Assembly (NCBI GenBank): GCA_034440575.1
Contig: JAOTOL010001602.1
Coordinates: forward strand, 1,381,501 to 1,445,500
Direction of reading: 5' to 3'
DNA from: Imbricaverruca yamaguchii
Taxonomy: Eukaryota > Arthropoda > Thecostraca > Neoverrucidae
Length of the DNA stretch: 64,000 nt
In this document: in pieces, positions 12,650 through 24,900 of the stretch
How positions within the stretch are numbered: position 1 is the stretch's first letter
Layout of the letters: each line of letters starts with the position of its first letter
Program-made: the position numbers and the translations under genes
Notes under the pieces: generated by a model
Database searches by the model: none
What the model was told of the DNA's origin: nothing
What the model saw: only the letters and a program-made list of their open reading frames with translations

Positions 12650-13950
12650 GTGCACCTTAAGGTGCCACTTATTTTGGTGAAATCCAAATTTCTCTCGGGA
12701 TTCCCCCAAGGTGGTGAGGTTAGGAATGAAAAGAAACGTAGTGAAGCTTCAGAGCGATTAAAGAATATTTAACACTGCCCCGGGTTGTTAATGTCACAGA
12801 GGCTGCATTGCGTTGAAGTCTCCCATGTGCTAATAGCTGATAAATAGCAAGCTAACATCAACATCGAATGAAATGTCACTAATTTTCCCGTTCTCACGCT
12901 TTTCGAGAATAGACACCAAGCGCTGATTAAAAACTACTCCGCACGTCAACCAATGCTATTTTTCGCGGTCCTCTTTCCCTCTTCCGGTAACCATGCATCA
13001 CGCTAAATGTACCTGTCACGTAAGAGACGTTGAAGCCGCCCTGCCACAGCGTCGGTCCTCTCACGTACTGGAAACACGTCTAATGATGTGTTGTTGCCTG
13101 CTTGGGTAACAACCAGGAAATCCAGATGTCAATTCCTAAAGAAATGAAGTCATGACCTCACGTTAAGGCGAAGGGAGGTCATGTGAGGTATCAATCGACA
13201 CGTCTTGACGATACAAGCACAATGACACAATGACAATGGACAAGCACAATGACAATGGTAATTTCAGCCTTCTAGCTCAATGCAGTGCGATGTAATGCGC
13301 ATCAATGTGTAGTGATCTCAGGTGACCTCAGAGATCTTGGTGAGGTCACTGAGCAAAAATGTCAGCGGTAACATTGAGCATAGCTTCCATCTACATGCCA
13401 CAACCGTTGTGAGATAATTCCGAGCGCAAATATGTAACTAGGAAACATTTGTATATTTTGTCACAGTCCTATAATGGGGAAAGCCCTATAATGGGGAAGC
13501 CATGGCAGCGACCTGACCTAAGGTCAATGCTACGAAAAAAACCCGATATACATATTATGATCCCTGATGAGATCATGACATGCTATAAGTTAGAAATAAA
13601 TCGCCCAATTATTGTGGACGTTATGCCACCTGGAACTCCGAGTGTAGTTTGGTCACTTCGCCTGATCTGGTGACCTGACCTAAGACGACCCAGGATACAA
13701 AATGTATGAGGATATGCGGAAAAGACCAATGAACAGCTGTGCGAGGTTTGGCCTTGCTAGCCCTATTAGTTTTGCGGCAAATGAGGAAAGACCTGAGGGG
13801 GGCAGATATCTGCCTCCCGGACGTGCGCGGGTCAATCGCTCTGAAACTTCACTACGTTTCCTTTAATTCCTAACCTCACCACTTTGGGGGGGGGGAGGCG
13901 TCCCGAGTAAAATTCGGATTTCACCAAAATAAGTGGCACCATAGTGCACT
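12650..13950. mobile_element. Foldback element with inverted arms of about 110 bp
   Basis: The left arm 12650-12759 and right arm 13834-13950 are inverted copies. They share, in the left-arm sense, GGTGCCACTTATTTTGGTGA, then GTGGTGAGGTTAGGAAT and AAACGTAGTGAAG, ending AGAGCGATT. They differ by small indels in a C/G-run. The interior of 1.1 kb holds no recognisable gene. The layout fits a non-autonomous DNA transposon or foldback element. No clear target-site duplication was found. Confidence 0.7.
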
Positions 13951-16200
13951 GCACCTACATGATATTCCCAAATTTCCCCGGTACACAATTTTCACAATAT
14001 CATATCGCTGGTATTATTTGGGTACATGGGCATTTCTACCCACTACCGCGACGTACGCCATTTTATTTTCCCCTCACGAATGCCAATGCTGGATCATAAT
14101 TAGTTATAACCACACAAATTTTAAGCATAACATGGTACACTAATTATATATCAGTAACTTTTATCATGTAATACAGCCATTGCGATGGTCGTATTGCATG
14201 ACGCCGACAATGCATTGAAGGCGCCATGGAAGGGGTGGGATAGGCCTAATCACGAATTTTGAATAGTGGCTAGGAATTTATGTTGCTTCCTTACATTCAG
14301 TGTCATATGCGCAATGTTAAATTTGTATGAGCTTGGGTGCTGCGCTCCAGCGTCACTCCGGTTCTGTTCTGCCCAGGGAGAGCGGAGGGATGGGTCCCCT
14401 CGTTCCCCTCCCATGGGGACGGAGGGATGGGTCCCCTCGTTCCCCTCCCATGGGGACGGAGGAGCGCGCCCCGACCTTTGTGAAATTAAACATGACGCCC
14501 GTGGTGTTGCTCGCAAGGAATCGACCGTAGAAAAGAATCCGCACCCGGCAACCAGAGCCCGTCTCAACTGCCATGAATCACGGATGTATTGTTTAAATAG
14601 ACAATTGGGTACACATCACACTCGTTAAAGAATACAAATGTGTTCAGTTTGGGTGTGCTGGTTGCGCTGCTCTGGAAAATCGGTTTGGGTGGCGATGACA
14701 ATTTAATTTCGCCAACGCAACTGTACGCTGAGTAGGTTGAAATTTACATTCTGTGCATCATCATTATTGGGAATCCAATTAGTATTCAGGAGCTTGGGCA
14801 CTCCCCCGCCCCGCCCATTGAAATGGCGAGGGAAAACAGTAGTATTATTTCCTGAAGAACAGAAATTGTCATGCATGCCTCGTGTGGGCGCAAAATGACC
14901 GATGCAGTCGACGCGGCCTAAAGCTCAAATCCACCATCCACAATGCATGCCGCGTGCTTAGATGGCATTCTGCCATCTGATTATGAGTTACCTGTTCTAT
15001 TTCGCTATATATTCATCACGGGTATCTTGGTATTTGCCTACCCAGGAAAGAATGAACCTACCTGCGGGTTTGGTGAGCGAACGAATGTGATGTGACTATT
15101 TGTACTATATCCACAAGTTCATTGATAACCGTGTGCCTGCAGTCAACCTAGAGTGCATGGCGGTGTGATAATGACTGTGACTGAATATGAAGTGAAATAT
15201 AATGAATTAATATTAGGAGAATACTGGAATGCATCCAACGCAAGGTACGTAAGTAAGTGTTTAACGTTAAAGATGCATGTAAGTGTGATAATGACAGTAT
15301 TTGCTGAATAGCGGCTGCACATATTGTTCAGGCAATGTGTTTCTGTTTGAACTATTAACGTCAGCTAATCCAGTGTGAGTCGTCGTCGTCTGTTTTAACT
15401 ATCAACGTCAGCAATATTGTGCAAAGGTATGAGTCGGAAAAAGAAGGAAACATGACTATTTTCTTAACTTTTCAGTTTCGCAGCAAATGGTTCAGACATT
15501 TAATCCAACGCCCAATCAGTATTACCTGTTGTCTTCACCAAACTCACACCTCTCCGATCCGTTATTTGTACAAAACGGATATCCGTACCGTTATCCGACT
15601 CATGTTATGCTCTTCGGATTTCCCTACTACCAAGGTTGCCTGACAGGAAGCTGGAGGCAGCTGCTGAGCTGTTACCTTGGTAATTTCCCTGAAATAAATC
15701 GACATCTAGGCGTTCAGCTTGGTAATAGACTTGTTGGGTGATTGGGTGATGAAGTTACCGTGGTCATAGGTCTGCACGTGTTTTCAGAGATTTGTTTCTT
15801 TTCACAAAGTTTCCCCATCGATCAGCAACCAATGCTTTGAAAGCGTTCCGTCAATTATGGTTCCCTTCAATAGCGTCCAAACCACGTAAAACATTCACTC
15901 AAAAGCATTTGGAAATCTAATAATTACGGTCTGTGCCATCTGCTAACACAATTTTGGCCGAACGTCGCGCGCAGTTGGCGCGTCTATTGACTGGAAATCG
16001 TCTTTTTCGTATACTGAAAAGTTATCAAGCTTAATGCGGCGACAACAGGTTTGCCTCATAGGAGCAGTAGGTTCATTACCCGGCTAAATGGAGACCTAAC
16101 GATGCCGCTGCAGGTCCCAGCCAAGTCGTAATTGTTCTGCAAATTTTATTGGATCCAATTTGCCGAGCTCTTTTTGCTCGGTTAGTCTGTGCAAACATAA
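13951..16200. other. Gene-free interval with a 37-bp tandem duplication
   Basis: GGAGGGATGGGTCCCCTCG heads a 37-bp unit present twice at 14383-14456. Nothing else in this interval supports a gene or RNA. Confidence 0.6.
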
Positions 16201-16259
16201 TTACCATATTATTGGGTCGGGGACCGATTGAACTGAGGTCTGTACGACGTGAGACGATT

Positions 16260-16690
16260 CTGCCGGGGCGGCCGCTGATGTAATCTCGTCTGATATCGGG
16301 AAAGGAATCGCCTGATCTGTCGGAAATTCGGCGTTATTGGAGATGGTTGAGGGTGCGCTCAGTGCTGCGCTGCCGGTCGCCCGACGACGAAGGCTGGCGG
16401 GCCAGCACAGGGGCGCCGTCTGGCTCTGCGCAGAGGCCGGCCTGTGCGAGGGTGGCTCAGATGGGCCCGTGCTTTGACGGCTCAGCAGTCTCCTCGTGCC
16501 CACGGGCGAGAGGGGAAGGAAGGATGGTCGCATACTGGCAGCCCTGGACGTGCACGCCCTGCGCGAGCGTTATCTCGAAGCACTGGATGCATGGAGCTGG
16601 GTTTGTGACCCAAGCGCTGCTGTGTGCGTGGTCCTCGCCCAATTACGCTCGGATATGCGTTCCTAGTCGAACGCTAATGCAGGCATAAAT
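16260..16690. other. GC-rich block with open frames on both strands, unassigned
   Basis: A sharply GC-richer block inside AT-rich sequence. The minus strand is open for 110 codons (16533-16201). The plus strand reads ILAALDVHALRERYLEALDA and VVLAQLRSDMRS to a stop near 16675, broken upstream by a TGA near 16475. I recognise neither product. It may be a retroelement fragment, an exon of another gene or a regulatory island; the evidence does not decide. Confidence 0.3.
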
Positions 16691-16961
16691 GTACCGTTGC
16701 TAGTTTTTAATTATTTGTGAATCGTCAATTGATATATCCCATAGGTTGCTGCTATCCGCTGTATGATGTCAATGACAGCAAACTACGAATGCACCCGTTT
16801 TGTCTCCATGTCATTCCATCACTGTCTGACATTCACCCAATTTTACCAATACATGCGTACCAGATATTTTTCGTTTATTGGTCATTTAGATTTCCCGCAA
16901 TATTCGTGGTTCAGGCATTAACCCGCAACCGACTATACAACCTTTCTCTCAAACAATTAAA

Positions 16962-17032
16962 TAGCTGTTAGACTTTAGTCTAACAGCTAGAAGAGTCAAC
17001 AAATCCCTTAGAAGGGATTTGTTGACTCTTCT
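16962..17032. repeat. Two abutting perfect hairpins
   Basis: Hairpin 1 has 13-bp arms TAGCTGTTAGACT (16962-16974) and its complement (16977-16989) around a 2-nt loop. Hairpin 2 has 21-bp arms (16989-17009 and 17012-17032, starting AGAAGAGTCAACAAATCCC) around AG. They share base 16989. No mismatches occur in either stem. Confidence 0.95.
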
Positions 17033-20000
17033 CGCAGCCAATCTCGATGTCTATTATCACAATTCCTCAGCTTTAGCGTTGATGAAGGCGTGGAGCGCTA
17101 TCAATATACCCCTCCCCACATGTATGTTCCTTTCACTGTATGATAGGCACGAAAAGTGATGTCCTTTCGGATCTACAGCGATTATATTTGTCAGGTGGAT
17201 TAGGACGTAGCGACAGGTGGTATTAATTGTCTGCGGATGGCATGCTTGTCGATTAAACATCCCGCATCTCGACGGCAGCCAGCATGTCACAGCACAAACA
17301 GTTTTTCAACACATGTTGGAAAGGAAATGGAAAAATGTCTTGGACATCGTTGGGTGGAATGTGTTGCAGCTGGCCTATGGCGCCTATGGCTAGTGATTTG
17401 TAACATCACATGCTATTCGAGTTCACCGCAAGCCAGTGTCCTATGTTCATGCAAAGGCCGGAACCGCCAAGCCTGGTGTGACTTACATGCAATGTTCTTA
17501 CTTAAGATGCAGTGTATGTGAGACATCAAGATAGGTTTCAAACACTAAAACATAACTTAGCTCGCCATTAAATTAATGCAATCAACCAGTTTCCTTGCAC
17601 AAGGTTATCTTCGATGAAAGATATAGCTGCCTTTTTCTTGAATCTTACAATGATCATTTCGTGGTGAATTTCGCTACGAAATTAGCACGACTACGAAATG
17701 GGCACGGCGAACGAAGTGATCACTACGAAATGAGCACAAGTGAATTTCATCGAAAGTCATTTGTCGTGCTCGTGATTTGGAGTGAACTGATGTACGTATA
17801 GTCTCACGTGTTCCACTTAAGCACCGGACGACATGGAGGTCGTCTGAAGATAGATTACTTGTCAGCGGCGTCAAGGTCGTTCGGCAATTTAGCGGTATAC
17901 ATAAACAGATGCTCAAAATATGCATAGTTGTTGCCCATCAACCTCGTCGGTTATTTGTCATGAAATATTTCAGGAACCATGACCTAATTTCTTGCCGCGC
18001 TACCGAAATGTGAACCGAGGCACCCTGAGTCCGAAATTTTCAAAATACGCATTATTGGATAATCGAAAAATGCATTAAGGTTGTTTTGTGTGTTGCAGTT
18101 GGAGAGGCCAGTTCGCTACATCTATCAAAGACGATATCCTGCAGTGTCAGTTTGCATTGACTATGCTGCGGCCGCACCAAAGCAGCGAGTGATGCTTGAT
18201 CAATATCATATCTGTCAACTGATTCGATCCCAAAAAGCTCACAGGAGAGGATTAGTTCATCTCTTATCTTTACTTTAAGATACAGGCATCGAGGCATAAA
18301 GGCGTTAATATCCCCGTCATTGTACCCCATATAACCGTATGAAACCGTATGTAAAGTGATCTTCGGCAATTTTTTTCGACTAGAGAATGAGGAGTAAATC
18401 CTATCACGGGATAATTTTTTCAGTGATTTCTCCCGCTTTTATTTTGCTCGTCTGTTTACCAACAAGCATCGTCGTGGTGGCCTGTGATGACCCATAGCAG
18501 TGGCAGGGCTCCTGATAGCTGCCTAGCAGGGTCCCTTCCGGCACGTACAAAGGACGTTCTAGAATTAGCAGGGGCTAGATTTCCCACTTTGTTTGTCATG
18601 ATGACACGGCGCTGCAACCCGTAATTTGTCGCGCCTGCATGTCGCGCAGCAAATTGTGCAATTTGATGTGCCGTAAGAACTTGCCATGCCATTGCCGAGG
18701 CAGTGCTGGTTCATCCTTGATATCAAAATCACACTACGGATCCGAAATTGCCGTGATGCTGAGCTCAAGGTTTGAAGATGGCCAGTGGAAAAGGCTTAAG
18801 TCAAGGTATGTGGAAGAACCATGCAATGCAGAGAAGTTGCTGATTTAGACATTTTGGGAAATGTTTTGCAGCTCGTTTTGCTGGTTTTCTACATGAATCT
18901 ATTTTGTCCTTCATTAACATGAATCCTTTCCTTTTCCCGTTCCCTTAGGAGTCCCATATTCCAGCTTGTCGTGCCATGTGCCGTGCCGTGCCAGGAATTG
19001 AGTGCACATGGCCTTCAAACAGTTACAGATGGTCAGGAGCACAAGAAACAAGAAACAGGCATACTTTTATAACATTAATAAACGTCAAATTATCAACCTA
19101 CAGTGACACGTGGGTCCAGCAATAGGCAAAGCATGGCAGTCTCCCGAACATCCTCCAAAATATGTGTCCCTTTACGAGAAATAATCACCTGTGCGTTTCT
19201 GTTAAGTATCCTCATCTTACCGATTTCGAAGAAAGGTGGGCGAGCCCTACGCAACATTTTGAATCCATGGTGCAGAATTTGGTTCCATGTCGATCAGATA
19301 CATCCAGGTTCCGATTTGAGATAAGGGGCATCTGAGCGTGAGCGTGCCCAGCTAACAATGACGCAACGTACACTGTTAGCTGGGCAGCGACTTTTCATGA
19401 AAACTTGCTACTGCTAACAAAATGCATCTTGTATAAATGTGCTTGATGTGGTGAGAAACCGGGTGAGAATATGTGTAATTTCTGAGATGTATTGATGGTA
19501 ATAAATGAAAATATTATTGAATGTAAGTGTATACTTTGCATCGAAGTCAATGCTGGTTTCGCTCCATTGCTGGTGTTTCTGTTTGGCGTTACTAGCATCA
19601 CCAAGCGCGCAATGTGGGAGCACAGAACACGCTCGCGTTGCACCCATACTTCCAGCGTTCGGCGACATTAATTCACGCACGTAACGCACCCGGCTCACAC
19701 CCGTGATGCGCTTGTGTGCCCCGTCCAGGCCAAATGTGCGGCCACCCTGGGAGAAGGTGATGGCCTAGGGCCTCACCGACGTCCACGGGGGGACGGCTCA
19801 GCAGCTGCAGGTCGGGGCAACGCGCAAACGCGGCCAGACAAGTGCGAGATAGCGTTTATTACGTGAAGTAACAAACAGGCATGACATCCATTGGCATGCG
19901 GACCGCGACAGAGGAACCGAATATCAGACCTGAAAGGTTTGTCTTTAGCAAATCGCAATAGTTGGTTACTATTTGGTTATCGCCTTGCCGACATTGTGGC

Positions 20001-21480
20001 ATGCCATAGATAATACTACAAAACAACTACTAATATGGCCTCAGAATCATGTATGACAAATGACTTAAACATGGGTTCCTGTGTCAATAAAGTAATTTGT
20101 TCATTACTCATGGCCAAGCAAAGTACGAGCTTTCTGTCAAGGGAAGCGCCTGGTGAACATTTAAACTTCATTCATTGTTGCCACTAACGCTTCTTTTAAA
20201 CGGTGAGCTTCTCTCCAAACATGCATATGAACATGCACCCATGGTGTTGGAAAATTAAGGGATATGTATAGTTTGCTTTGTAGCGACTTCCAGGTACACA
20301 CATAAACGTACATTAATTTGTTTCATGTATGGCCATGCACATATCGCATCGACGGTCCATTACCACTCCACCGTATGCTGTACTCGCTATGACGACAAAG
20401 CTATTCATTGAACAGCACATTCCAGGACATCTTATGTATCACACGAAAATAACCACCCTGCGCGCTTCTCACAACTATTTCCTATAACAAGGCTCGCGCA
20501 GAGATAAACAATAACAGATAATTCACAAATATTACACACTACTCGTACACCAAATGCAGTTGGGTAGCGGTTGGGAGTCGGACATCGGAACTTGCCTGAT
20601 ATTTATGATGATGTGTGCATTTAGGGCGCCATGCCAGCCAGACGTGTACATGTCATCCAACAGAACCAGTAGCTTCACGTGCGAGCCAATGCAACGCAAA
20701 CGGTCTGCTGCAAGCAACGACTTGAAGAGCGCAATGCCATGCGTTGTGTGACTGCGGAAAACATGGCTCCTTATATACATCAGAAGAGCCTAACCAGAGT
20801 AAATAAGTTGGTGACGTCACGTCAAGGCATACATGATGTCTTGACGTGGTGTTAATGTTGTGTACTGGGTGAACTAAGATCTAATTAGTGTTGAGCTGAC
20901 AGCCACGGTGGGCCGGTTATAACGTTCAGTACTTCAATGTGTTCGCAACGACCACCTGACCTCTGTCGTGAAACACTGATCCAGATGCGGTGGAATATCT
21001 GGGCGGAGTACGATGTGTCCAGGGTCTCTCCACATGAAATATAGATCCAAATATGACTTGGTCAGGACCGCAGTCGTTGTGTAGTCTCTCCGATCTGAGG
21101 ATCCAGCGCAGTCAGCGTTTTACCGTTGACGCTCCATCTTTCCACCGCCCAGCTCTGTTCATGATAGCCCTATGTTCTGCTAAGGGTGAGCGACCTGTGC
21201 TTCTGCACCTCCATTAGCAATTTGTTCACAGGCCTTCAACAGGTGTCGTGCTCTCAATATGCCTACTGCCTAACCGCATACTCGGCTCGCGGCCGGTTGG
21301 CAGTTACTGGTGAAGCATGGCACGACTAGCGTCCGCCGAGTTCCTCCGACATGGTGGTGCCTTCCAATCGTCCGTGCGACTTGCCGACTCCTGATTAGTT
21401 GGATCACATGCAGACCGCCCTGCCATGTGCCCCATGATCTGTCTAACGCGTCCAGAAAATTGACTACGACGACATCGACA
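17033..21480. other. Gene-free interval
   Basis: No convincing exon. A TGACGTCA palindrome lies at 20812-20819, overlapping a 9-bp inverted repeat (CACGTCAAG/CTTGACGTG) at 20818-20850. A GC-richer patch at 19600-19830 has a short minus-strand frame (RTFGLDGAHKRITG) that I could not assign. Confidence 0.5.
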
Positions 21481-21501
21481 TCTGGCGGGGCTCGTGTCTG
21501 G

Positions 21502-21725
21502 GCCTGCGGTTGGGGCCCAGTGGGAGTTGGCCTCCGAGGCTGCAGCGGTGTCTGTGGCCTGCGGTGGGGGCCCAGTTGCAGATGGCCTCCGAGCCTGCAG
21601 TGGGGCCTGTGGCCGAGTCGGGGGCCCAGTGGGAGGTTGCCTCCGAGGCTGCAGCGTGGCCTGGGCCTGCGGTGGGGGCCCAGTGGGAGTTTTCCTCCGA
21701 GGCTGCAGCGGGGCCTGCGACCGAG
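21502..21725. repeat. GC-rich minisatellite of about 54 bp beside the Rx 3' exon
   Basis: Four to five imperfect copies of a unit containing GCCTGCGGTGGGGGCCCAG and CCTCCGAGGCTGCAGCG start near 21502, 21557, 21605, 21665 and 21711. The long reading frames across it on both strands (for example 21270-22100 minus) owe their openness to this repeat and to high GC, so I do not call them genes. Confidence 0.8.
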
Positions 21726-21784
21726 CCGGCACCCGGAGACAGGACAGGAAGGTGGTGCGGAGCGCGTGTCGGGCCCGCAGCGGA

Positions 21785-22102
21785 CTAGGGCGAGGGCGTG
21801 CGCCGCAGCGGGCCTGGCTGGCAGCTGGTGACCGGTCGGCACTGGTCGGGTCGTGCCAGTGGCGGCGTCCGCGCTGACGGCGGCGTCAGGTAGCTCGGGT
21901 AGGGGGTCTGCGGCTGCGCCAGGAAGCCGGGCAGCCCGTGCAGCAGCGATGAGCCCAGCACGGACGAGGTGAACCAGGGGTCGAGCGGGCTGCCGAGCGA
22001 CGCCATCGGCGCCGCCAGCGGATAGTCCTGCTGCAGCCGCAGCTGGCTGGCCTCCATCTTCTCCTGGCGCCGCCACTTGGCGCGGCGGTTCTGGAACCAC
22101 AC
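21785..22102 (-). CDS. Rx: Rx/rax exon: homeodomain recognition helix and C-terminal region
   Basis: This exon starts at an acceptor (pyrimidine tract, CTGCAG) and opens with VWFQNRRAKWRRQEK, which is homeodomain residues 47-60 plus one. It has W48, F49, Q50 and N51; Q50 is typical of Rx. It then reads MEASQLRLQQ, a proline-rich stretch, DPWF, GLPGFLAQPQ and YPSYLTPP, the region conserved after the homeodomain in Rx. Recognisable similarity ends near 21878. The frame stays open to a stop at 21785 through SARTPPLARP-type sequence that I do not recognise. A weak GTCAGC donor lies at 21878-21873, so the last 90 bp may be intron. No OAR motif follows in frame. The exon lies 15.4 kb downstream of its partner and only 60 bp from a minisatellite. 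The start is secure and the 3' boundary is not. Confidence 0.9.
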   Translation of the reverse strand: MWFQNRRAKWRRQEKMEASQLRLQQDYPLAAPMASLGSPLDPWFTSSVLGSSLLHGLPGFLAQPQTPYPSYLTPPSARTPPLARPDQCRPVTSCQPGPLRRTPSP

Positions 22103-22108
22103 CTGCAG

Positions 22109-22227
22109 CAGGACACCGACGTCAGCCGTGCCCATGTCACACTCTGCGCCACGTCTGGAGGCGCCACAACAGGACACCGACGTCAGCCGTGCCCATGTCA
22201 CACTCTGCGCCACGTCTGGAGGCGCAA
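22109..22227. repeat. 61-bp tandem duplication at the Rx intron acceptor
   Basis: A 61-bp unit beginning CAGGACACCGACGTCAGCC occurs at 22109 and again at 22170, almost identical. On the Rx (minus) strand it lies immediately upstream of the acceptor at 22103-22104. It therefore occupies the polypyrimidine and branch-point zone of the intron. Confidence 0.9.
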
Positions 22228-22570
22228 CGCCAGAGGCTGCCGGCTATTTAACCACACTTCGCTACAAACAACCAAGGAAGCAGAAGCTCTATCTTGGAAT
22301 CAACTGGGTTTCCAGGCCCATGGAGTTGCTCGTGCATATCCCTCGTCGCTTTCTGATAGTCTGTTATTTTATAGACATTCGCAAATTAAATCCTGAGTTA
22401 ACGACCATATGCCTGCTGTCGCAAAATGACAAAATGATCGTGTTTATTGGAAACAGGCAACTTGACGGAGGTGAGAAAGGTGCATGTCTCGTAACACTAT
22501 ATTCACGCGTGGGAAAGCCCAGAGTGCTCCCGTGATATGTGCTTTGACAGGAGGCTGGTGTCAACAGACA

Positions 22571-22703
<133 letters not shown>

Positions 22704-22939
22704 ATATCGGCGCCAGCCTCCACATAACCATGTATCACCACACGAGAACCGGGCTTGACACATGCTCAAATCACGTCTGAGTCCTCGGAGATTCGCCGAA
22801 CACGTCGTGACGGCCCTGCCGAGAAATATCCACCGCCGGTCTGGGGTGGGACAAAAAGTGGTGGGCGGCTGTGGGAGCGGCTGAAATCCAAGCTGACATG
22901 AGAGGGCGCCGTGCATCGTCACAGCCGGGGGTCAGCACC

Positions 22940-23110
22940 ATGGACGGCGGTACCTGATAACGGGCGCACAATTAGCTCTCTCGAGATGTCGGTAATGGGA
23001 CGAAGACAAGCCGGCCGGCCGGCCGCCGCTGCGCCGGCCCCTTTCAACCCTTCGAGTCGGCTGAATAGGAGCGGCGGCGCGTCACCGCGGTACTCGTCAC
23101 AGACTGGGGC
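22940..23110. promoter_or_regulatory. GC-rich island with ATTAG and TAATGG sites
   Basis: Contains CACAATTAGCTC near 22969, GGTAATGGGACG near 22990 and a run of GGCC palindromes, inside the Rx intron. Regulatory role inferred only. Confidence 0.22.
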
Positions 23111-24069
23111 GGGGCAGGGGAGGCTCGGAGGTGTGGCCGGGTGGGCGGCGCATCGACGCTGGGAAATCTGGCAGGGGAGGATGAGAGGTGTGATCGGGTA
23201 AGGTGAGAAATGTGAGTGGGGAAGGCGAGATATGTGACTGGGGTAGGATGTGAGATGTGAGTGGAGTAGGATGAGAAATGCGAGTGGTGGAAGGTGAGAG
23301 ATGCTACTGACAGGGATGTTTGAGGACGTGACAGGGGACTACGGAGAGATCTGACATGGGACTACTGGCCAGACGGTGGTCCAAAGTTTGCAAAAAAGGA
23401 GCTTTTCGAAAGTTCCACCTCCCTGGGGTCTATCGCAGCATCCAATCGACAGACTGTCATGATTTAGACGTAATTGATTACCCCGGATTCTTTGCGATTT
23501 GTCGGCAAAACGCGAAGACCTAGGATGGGCTTATTTTGACTATTTTGACCTAGGATGAGCTTAGGCGAACTGTTTTGGCACCACATATAAAATCAATGGT
23601 GGGAGGGGAGCCGAAAATTTGAAGGCGCTGTGTCACTTAGTTTTCAAGCACCTAAGAACGACAGGGGACTTTAGCGCTCCTCCTTAGCTAATGCCGAGTT
23701 TGGTTGTTCAGATATCCATTTTTAATAGAATTCTTAGCTGAGTTAGAAGTCATGCAGAATACGAGGACTTTCTTGGAAAGGCGGCCATAAACAAGCATGC
23801 GGAGTCACTGACGAAGTCACGGGATATTTTATCGGTTGAAATTCGGCGCAACGCTCTCGAGGCTGCATATCCCGGGCTACAGGACCGGTCTTCCGCCTTT
23901 GGTGTCCCTCAGAACAGCACTCCCAGTGACCACAGGACCGATCACCCGCTCCTGGTATTCCTCAGTACAGTGCCTGATGTTTCTGAGTACAGTGCCCGAT
24001 GTTTATCGCTACAGCACTCCCAGATACGGTCCACCCTTGACCACAGGTCCGATCACCCGCTCCTGGTGT

Positions 24070-24475
24070 CCCTCAGAACAGTGTCCGCTCTTCCTCAGTA
24101 CGGTGCCCGATGTTCCTCAGTGCAGTGCCCGCTCTTCCCCAGTACGGTGCCCGATGTTCCTCAGTGCAGTGCCCGCTCTTCCTCAGTACAGTGCCCGCTC
24201 TTCCTCAGTACAGTGCCCGCTCTTCCTCAGTACAGTGCCCGCTCTTCCTCAGTGCAGTGCCCGCTCTTCCTCAGTACAGCGCCTGCTCTTCTTCAGTACA
24301 GTGCCCGCTCTTCCTCAGTACGGTGCCCGATGTTCCTCAGTGCAGTGCCCGCTCTTCCTCAGTACGGTGCCCGATGCTCCTCAGTGCAGTGCCCGCTCTT
24401 CCTCAGTACAGCGCCTGCTCTTCCTCAGTGCAGTGCCCGCTCTTCCTCAGTACGGTGCCCGATGTTCCTCAGTGC
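24070..24475. repeat. 22-bp minisatellite
   Basis: About 18 copies of CCGCTCTTCCTCAGTACAGT plus GC, with variants in which CCGCTCTT becomes CCGATGTT and ACAG becomes GCAG or ACGG. A less regular head with CTCAGAACAG and CTCAGTACAG runs from about 23890. Since 22 is not a multiple of 3 and the unit lacks stops, all three plus frames stay open; those frames are repeat artefacts. Confidence 0.95.
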
Positions 24476-24479
24476 AGCA

Positions 24480-24900
24480 CTCGCAGCGGCGGTCCGGTCC
24501 GCTCCTGGCCGCTGAGCCGTTCTCTCGCCGCCGACGCACCGCCGACGCGGCGGCGATAATTGATTCGGGAGCGGCCGCTTTGTGACCGGGCGCCGGCGGC
24601 CGGCGGCCGGCCCGCCGTCGCCGATCGCCACTGATTGTGGCCGGCTGCGCTCCTACTTACATCCGCCTAGATCCACTTCATAATGTGAATTAAGATGTGG
24701 CCGACAGTGGGCCGCATCCGCACATTAGCCCGTCAGTCGGCGGCGCCAATGAGCGGCCGGTAAGTGAGTCTATTACGGGCCCGAGTGGCCGGCCGCCGCC
24801 TGCCGCCGCCCGCCACTGGCCGCCGCCAGATCGCAGATTACCGCGCGCGGCCAGTCGGCATTGGGCCGTCTTTGTGTCAGGTGGCGGCCCGCCACGTGCC
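24480..24900. promoter_or_regulatory. GC-rich island with homeodomain sites, candidate Rx enhancer
   Basis: CpG-rich sequence directly after the 22-bp minisatellite. It holds GATAATTGATT (24555-24565), TAATGTGAATTAAG (24681-24694), GATTACC near 24836 and several GGCC palindromes. TAAT-core sites are what homeodomain proteins bind. No exon is visible. The enhancer role is inference from composition and position in the Rx intron. Confidence 0.3.

Noticed and set aside
19600..19830. Possible small exon on the minus strand (RTFGLDGAHKRITG) with an acceptor-like CCCAG
   Set aside because: Too short, no family recognised, weak donor; could not be supported.
21270..22100. 276-codon minus frame over the Rx 3' exon region
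   Set aside because: It reads the Rx exon and a GC-rich minisatellite in a different frame; no motifs, repeat-driven.
23836..24585. 249-codon plus frame with serine-rich repeats
   Set aside because: It is the 22-bp minisatellite translated; all three frames are open for the same reason.
24480..24900. Frames of 70-104 codons in the GC-rich island
   Set aside because: High GC removes stops; no motif and no sign of coding.
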